Origin: Xanthomonas codiaei
GTDB taxonomy: Bacteria > Pseudomonadota > Gammaproteobacteria > Xanthomonadales > Xanthomonadaceae
Length of the DNA stretch: 64,000 nt
Direction of reading: 5' to 3'
Assembly: GCF_002939785.1 (NCBI RefSeq)
Contig: NZ_MDEC01000016.1
Span: 38,519-102,518, forward strand
Shown here: positions 61,897-64,000 of the stretch, piece by piece
Position numbering within the stretch: the first letter of the stretch is position 1
Layout of the letters: every line of letters starts with the position of its first letter
Translations under genes and position numbers: made by a program
Notes under the pieces: generated by a model
Database searches by the model: none
What the model saw: only the letters and a program-made list of their open reading frames with translations
Told to the model about the DNA's origin: nothing

Positions 61897-63000
61897 TCAA
61901 GGCCCCTCGGATGCAGCCACGCAGGCATGGTCCAGGCCCAGCTCCGTGGCCTTGCTGCACAGGAACTGCCGCTGTGCCTGCACCTGATCGGGCCCGGCGT
62001 ACGGCAACACCGTCCACTGCTCCTGCGCCTGCATCTGCGCGCCCGGCGCCAGCTGGCGATACGGCGCGTGCACCTCCATTTCCAGCAAGCCCTGTTCGGG
62101 ATGCTGTGGCGGCGCATCCAGATACAACTCCACCTGACCCTGCTCGGGATGGATCGACGCCAATGGCTGGTGCGCGAAGCGAATCACCAGGACCTGCGTT
62201 CCGGCAAACCCGGCCATCCAGCCTGCCGATGGCTGCAGCAACAGCTTGCCACGCTGGATCAGGCCGTCGTGACGCGCGTCGGCGCGCAGTGCAAGGACGC
62301 CTGCGTGGTGCGAGAAGGTCGGCGCTGTCGTCCCCGGCTCTGTTGCTGGTTGCACCCGCACATCGGCCGTGCTGGCCACCGGCACGAAGACCCGCGTGCT
62401 CGCTGCCACCCGGGTGTTGAACCACAGATCCCAGGCGATCGCCTGCTTGCGGATATTGCGCGCGGTGGCGCGCAGCTCCACGGTGTCCGCGCGCGTCCCG
62501 GAGAGCGCGATGTGCTTGCCCAGCTGCACGCCCGTCACCGGGCTGGGTACGCCTTGCAGACTCGCCCGACTCGGCCCATGGGTGACCACGCGCGTAGTCG
62601 CCAGCGACAGATACGGGTCCGGCGGCCACACCGCAGCCGCGGCCTGGCGCTGCGGATTGGCTTGCTGATGCACCCACCACTGGCTCTGCGGTCCCACCCA
62701 CACGTCGTGTCCCAGATACGGCACATCGCCAGCGGTGGCAGACACCACCGGTGCCGGCAGCCGCTCCATGGCGGTTCCCACTTTCAACACATTGGGTTGC
62801 CCACGCAGGTTGAAGGACAGCACGCGCCCACCGAATGCCGGCGTCAGACTCAGCTCCAGCACCTCGTTGCTCAGGCGGATGCGCTCCACCGCTGCGGTAT
62901 CTTGGTGATTCGGCGCATCGGCCTGCGCCAGGCTCCAGGGCAGCAGCGTCAACGTCACGGCTATCCACAGCGACTTCAAGCGGCGCGGCATTCCGGGCAT
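61897..63000 (-). CDS. Exported DUF4380-like protein
   Basis: 367 aa from ATG 63000 (62991 also possible). A signal peptide ends near SLAQA. VLELSLTPAFGGRVLSFNLRGQPNVLKVG is the DUF4380 pattern, related in fold to galactose mutarotases (GGR in place of their N-terminal motif). The rest is beta-rich, ending with two Cys (FLCSK, DHACVA) that could form a disulfide. It lies 61 nt upstream of opgD on the same strand. A role with periplasmic glucans is possible but unproven. Confidence 0.75.
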   Translation of the reverse strand: MPGMPRRLKSLWIAVTLTLLPWSLAQADAPNHQDTAAVERIRLSNEVLELSLTPAFGGRVLSFNLRGQPNVLKVGTAMERLPAPVVSATAGDVPYLGHDVWVGPQSQWWVHQQANPQRQAAAAVWPPDPYLSLATTRVVTHGPSRASLQGVPSPVTGVQLGKHIALSGTRADTVELRATARNIRKQAIAWDLWFNTRVAASTRVFVPVASTADVRVQPATEPGTTAPTFSHHAGVLALRADARHDGLIQRGKLLLQPSAGWMAGFAGTQVLVIRFAHQPLASIHPEQGQVELYLDAPPQHPEQGLLEMEVHAPYRQLAPGAQMQAQEQWTVLPYAGPDQVQAQRQFLCSKATELGLDHACVAASEGP

Positions 63001-63093
63001 GTGGCAATTCCAGGCGTAAGGCCCGTGATTGTCGCGCCGTCCTTGCCAGGACACTAGTCGTCCAGCTACGGCGTCAGCCCACCACGCTAGCGC

Positions 63094-63909
63094 CTATCGC
63101 TGGCAGCTGCCGCACCACACCGTTGCCCGCTGCCCGATGGTGGCGTGCTTCAAGGCCCGCCCGCACTGTTTGCAGGGCTCGCCCTCACGGCCATACACAC
63201 TCAATTCCTGCTCGAAATAGCCGGGTGCGCCATCCGGGTTGATAAAGTCCCGCAACGTGGTGCCGCCACGCTGGATGGCGTAGCCAAGTATCTCTTTGAC
63301 GACAGCGGCCAGCCGGCGATACCGGTCCAGCGACACCTTTCCGGCTTCGCGCAATGGACTGATTCCCGCGCGATGCAGGCTTTCGGCCGCGTAGATATTG
63401 CCGACACCAACCACCACAGCCTGGTCCATCAGATAGGTCTTGACGGCCGCGCGGCGCCCACGCGACAGCGCATGCAGATAATCGCCGGTGAATGCATCGG
63501 ATAATGGTTCCGGCCCCAGGTCAGCAAGCAATTCATGCGCTTGCGTGTCCGACTGCCATAGCAAACAGCCGAACCGGCGTGGGTCGTTGAAACGCAGGAC
63601 ACGCCCATTCTGCAGGCTGATGTCCACGTGGTCGTGCGCGCGCGGCAAGGTATCGCCCGGCAGTACCCGCAGGCTGCCCGACATGCCCAGGTGCAGCAAC
63701 GCACTCCCGCCAGCGTCGGTATCCATCAGGACATACTTCGCACGTCGACGCACCTGTGTGATGGTGGCGCCGGGCAGCAGACGTTCGATCTGCTCGGCAA
63801 TGGGCCAGCGCAGATCCGGACGACGCAGGATGACGCCATGAATGCGTTGCCCGACCAGATGCGGTGCCAGACCACGCACAGTAGTTTCGACTTCAGGCAA
63901 CTCCGGCAT
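63094..63909 (-). CDS. mutM: Formamidopyrimidine-DNA glycosylase
   Basis: 271 aa from ATG 63909, which gives the N-terminal MPELPEVE whose Pro2 is the catalytic nucleophile and Glu3 the acid. A longer frame upstream has no role because Pro2 must be terminal. Lys in LLHLGMSGSLRV, helix-two-turns-helix GNIYAAESLHRAGISP, and the zinc finger CKQCGRALKHATIGQRATVWCGSCQR complete the protein. It removes 8-oxoguanine. The gene is complete within the window. Confidence 0.97.
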   Translation of the reverse strand: MPELPEVETTVRGLAPHLVGQRIHGVILRRPDLRWPIAEQIERLLPGATITQVRRRAKYVLMDTDAGGSALLHLGMSGSLRVLPGDTLPRAHDHVDISLQNGRVLRFNDPRRFGCLLWQSDTQAHELLADLGPEPLSDAFTGDYLHALSRGRRAAVKTYLMDQAVVVGVGNIYAAESLHRAGISPLREAGKVSLDRYRRLAAVVKEILGYAIQRGGTTLRDFINPDGAPGYFEQELSVYGREGEPCKQCGRALKHATIGQRATVWCGSCQR

Positions 63910-64000
63910 CGCATCATCCAGTACCGCCGGTCGTCCCCGGCAAAGCAGAACATGGAGGTATGCGTAGCAAAAGCAACCTGCGCGCTGCCGCATTGGCGGA

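Noticed and set aside
1..64000. tRNA, rRNA, CRISPR arrays and intact insertion sequences
   Set aside because: None seen on either strand by reading; a tRNAscan or IS database search was not possible.

Overview
The window looks like a chromosomal segment of a Xanthomonas (campestris/axonopodis/citri type). The basis is the roughly 65% G+C coding DNA, the gene content (a xylan/hexuronate locus with a large TonB-dependent receptor, and several further TonB receptors), and two copies of the palindromic xyl-box TGGTAGCGCTAACA type known from Xanthomonas. No tRNA, rRNA, CRISPR array or intact insertion sequence was seen.

Left part (1-25.6 kb): a plant cell-wall carbohydrate region. It opens with a 5'-truncated GH43 enzyme, a GH3/PA14 beta-xylosidase or glucosidase and a fructuronate reductase (uxuB). 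A stretch of unrelated genes follows (VOC protein, two small membrane proteins, DUF2256, a histone-H1-like protein, a Kelch protein). The core of the xylan utilisation system then lies around a divergent control region at 19.5-20.0 kb. Leftward run hexuronate MFS transporter, GH10 xylanase, uxaC, GH2, a second GH10 xylanase and an SMP-30 lactonase-like lipoprotein. Rightward run the TonB receptor XytB, a GPH-type sugar symporter and a cytoplasmic GH43. Together they would bring xylo-oligosaccharides across the outer membrane, trim them in the periplasm and cytoplasm, and feed glucuronate and xylose into catabolism.

Middle (25.7-32.2 kb): a lipocalin and an RraB-family protein flank an A+T-richer accessory island (about 26.7-29.7 kb). 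The island carries a probable C4 antisense RNA with its small target gene, a Doc-type Fic protein with an extra C-terminal domain, and an unknown partner gene. Housekeeping-like genes and REP-like hairpin repeats follow.

Next come plsB with a coupled lipoprotein gene (32.3-35.9 kb), then a second carbohydrate-uptake-like locus (36.2-45.6 kb): a LacI regulator with its own operator, two tandem paralogous Oar-type TonB receptors and a flavin-dependent tryptophan-halogenase-family protein. A strong small-RNA candidate lies on the minus strand at about 45.75-45.83 kb.

Right part (45.9-64 kb): pyrF and an acid phosphatase; a yceH-like gene; a compact, translationally coupled minus-strand operon of the uncharacterised STM4015-STM4014-STM4013-STM4012-STM4011 type (LRR protein, ATP-grasp-like protein, sulfatase-like hydrolase, two radical-SAM enzymes), preceded by a DUF4272 gene; a GNAT; rep helicase; tdk; a GAF histidine kinase with degenerate ATP-binding boxes; opgD; a secreted DUF4380 protein; and mutM. 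Candidates for undescribed biology are the STM401x operon, the Fic/partner pair, the C4-RNA cassette, the small RNA and the LacI-TonB-TonB-halogenase locus.
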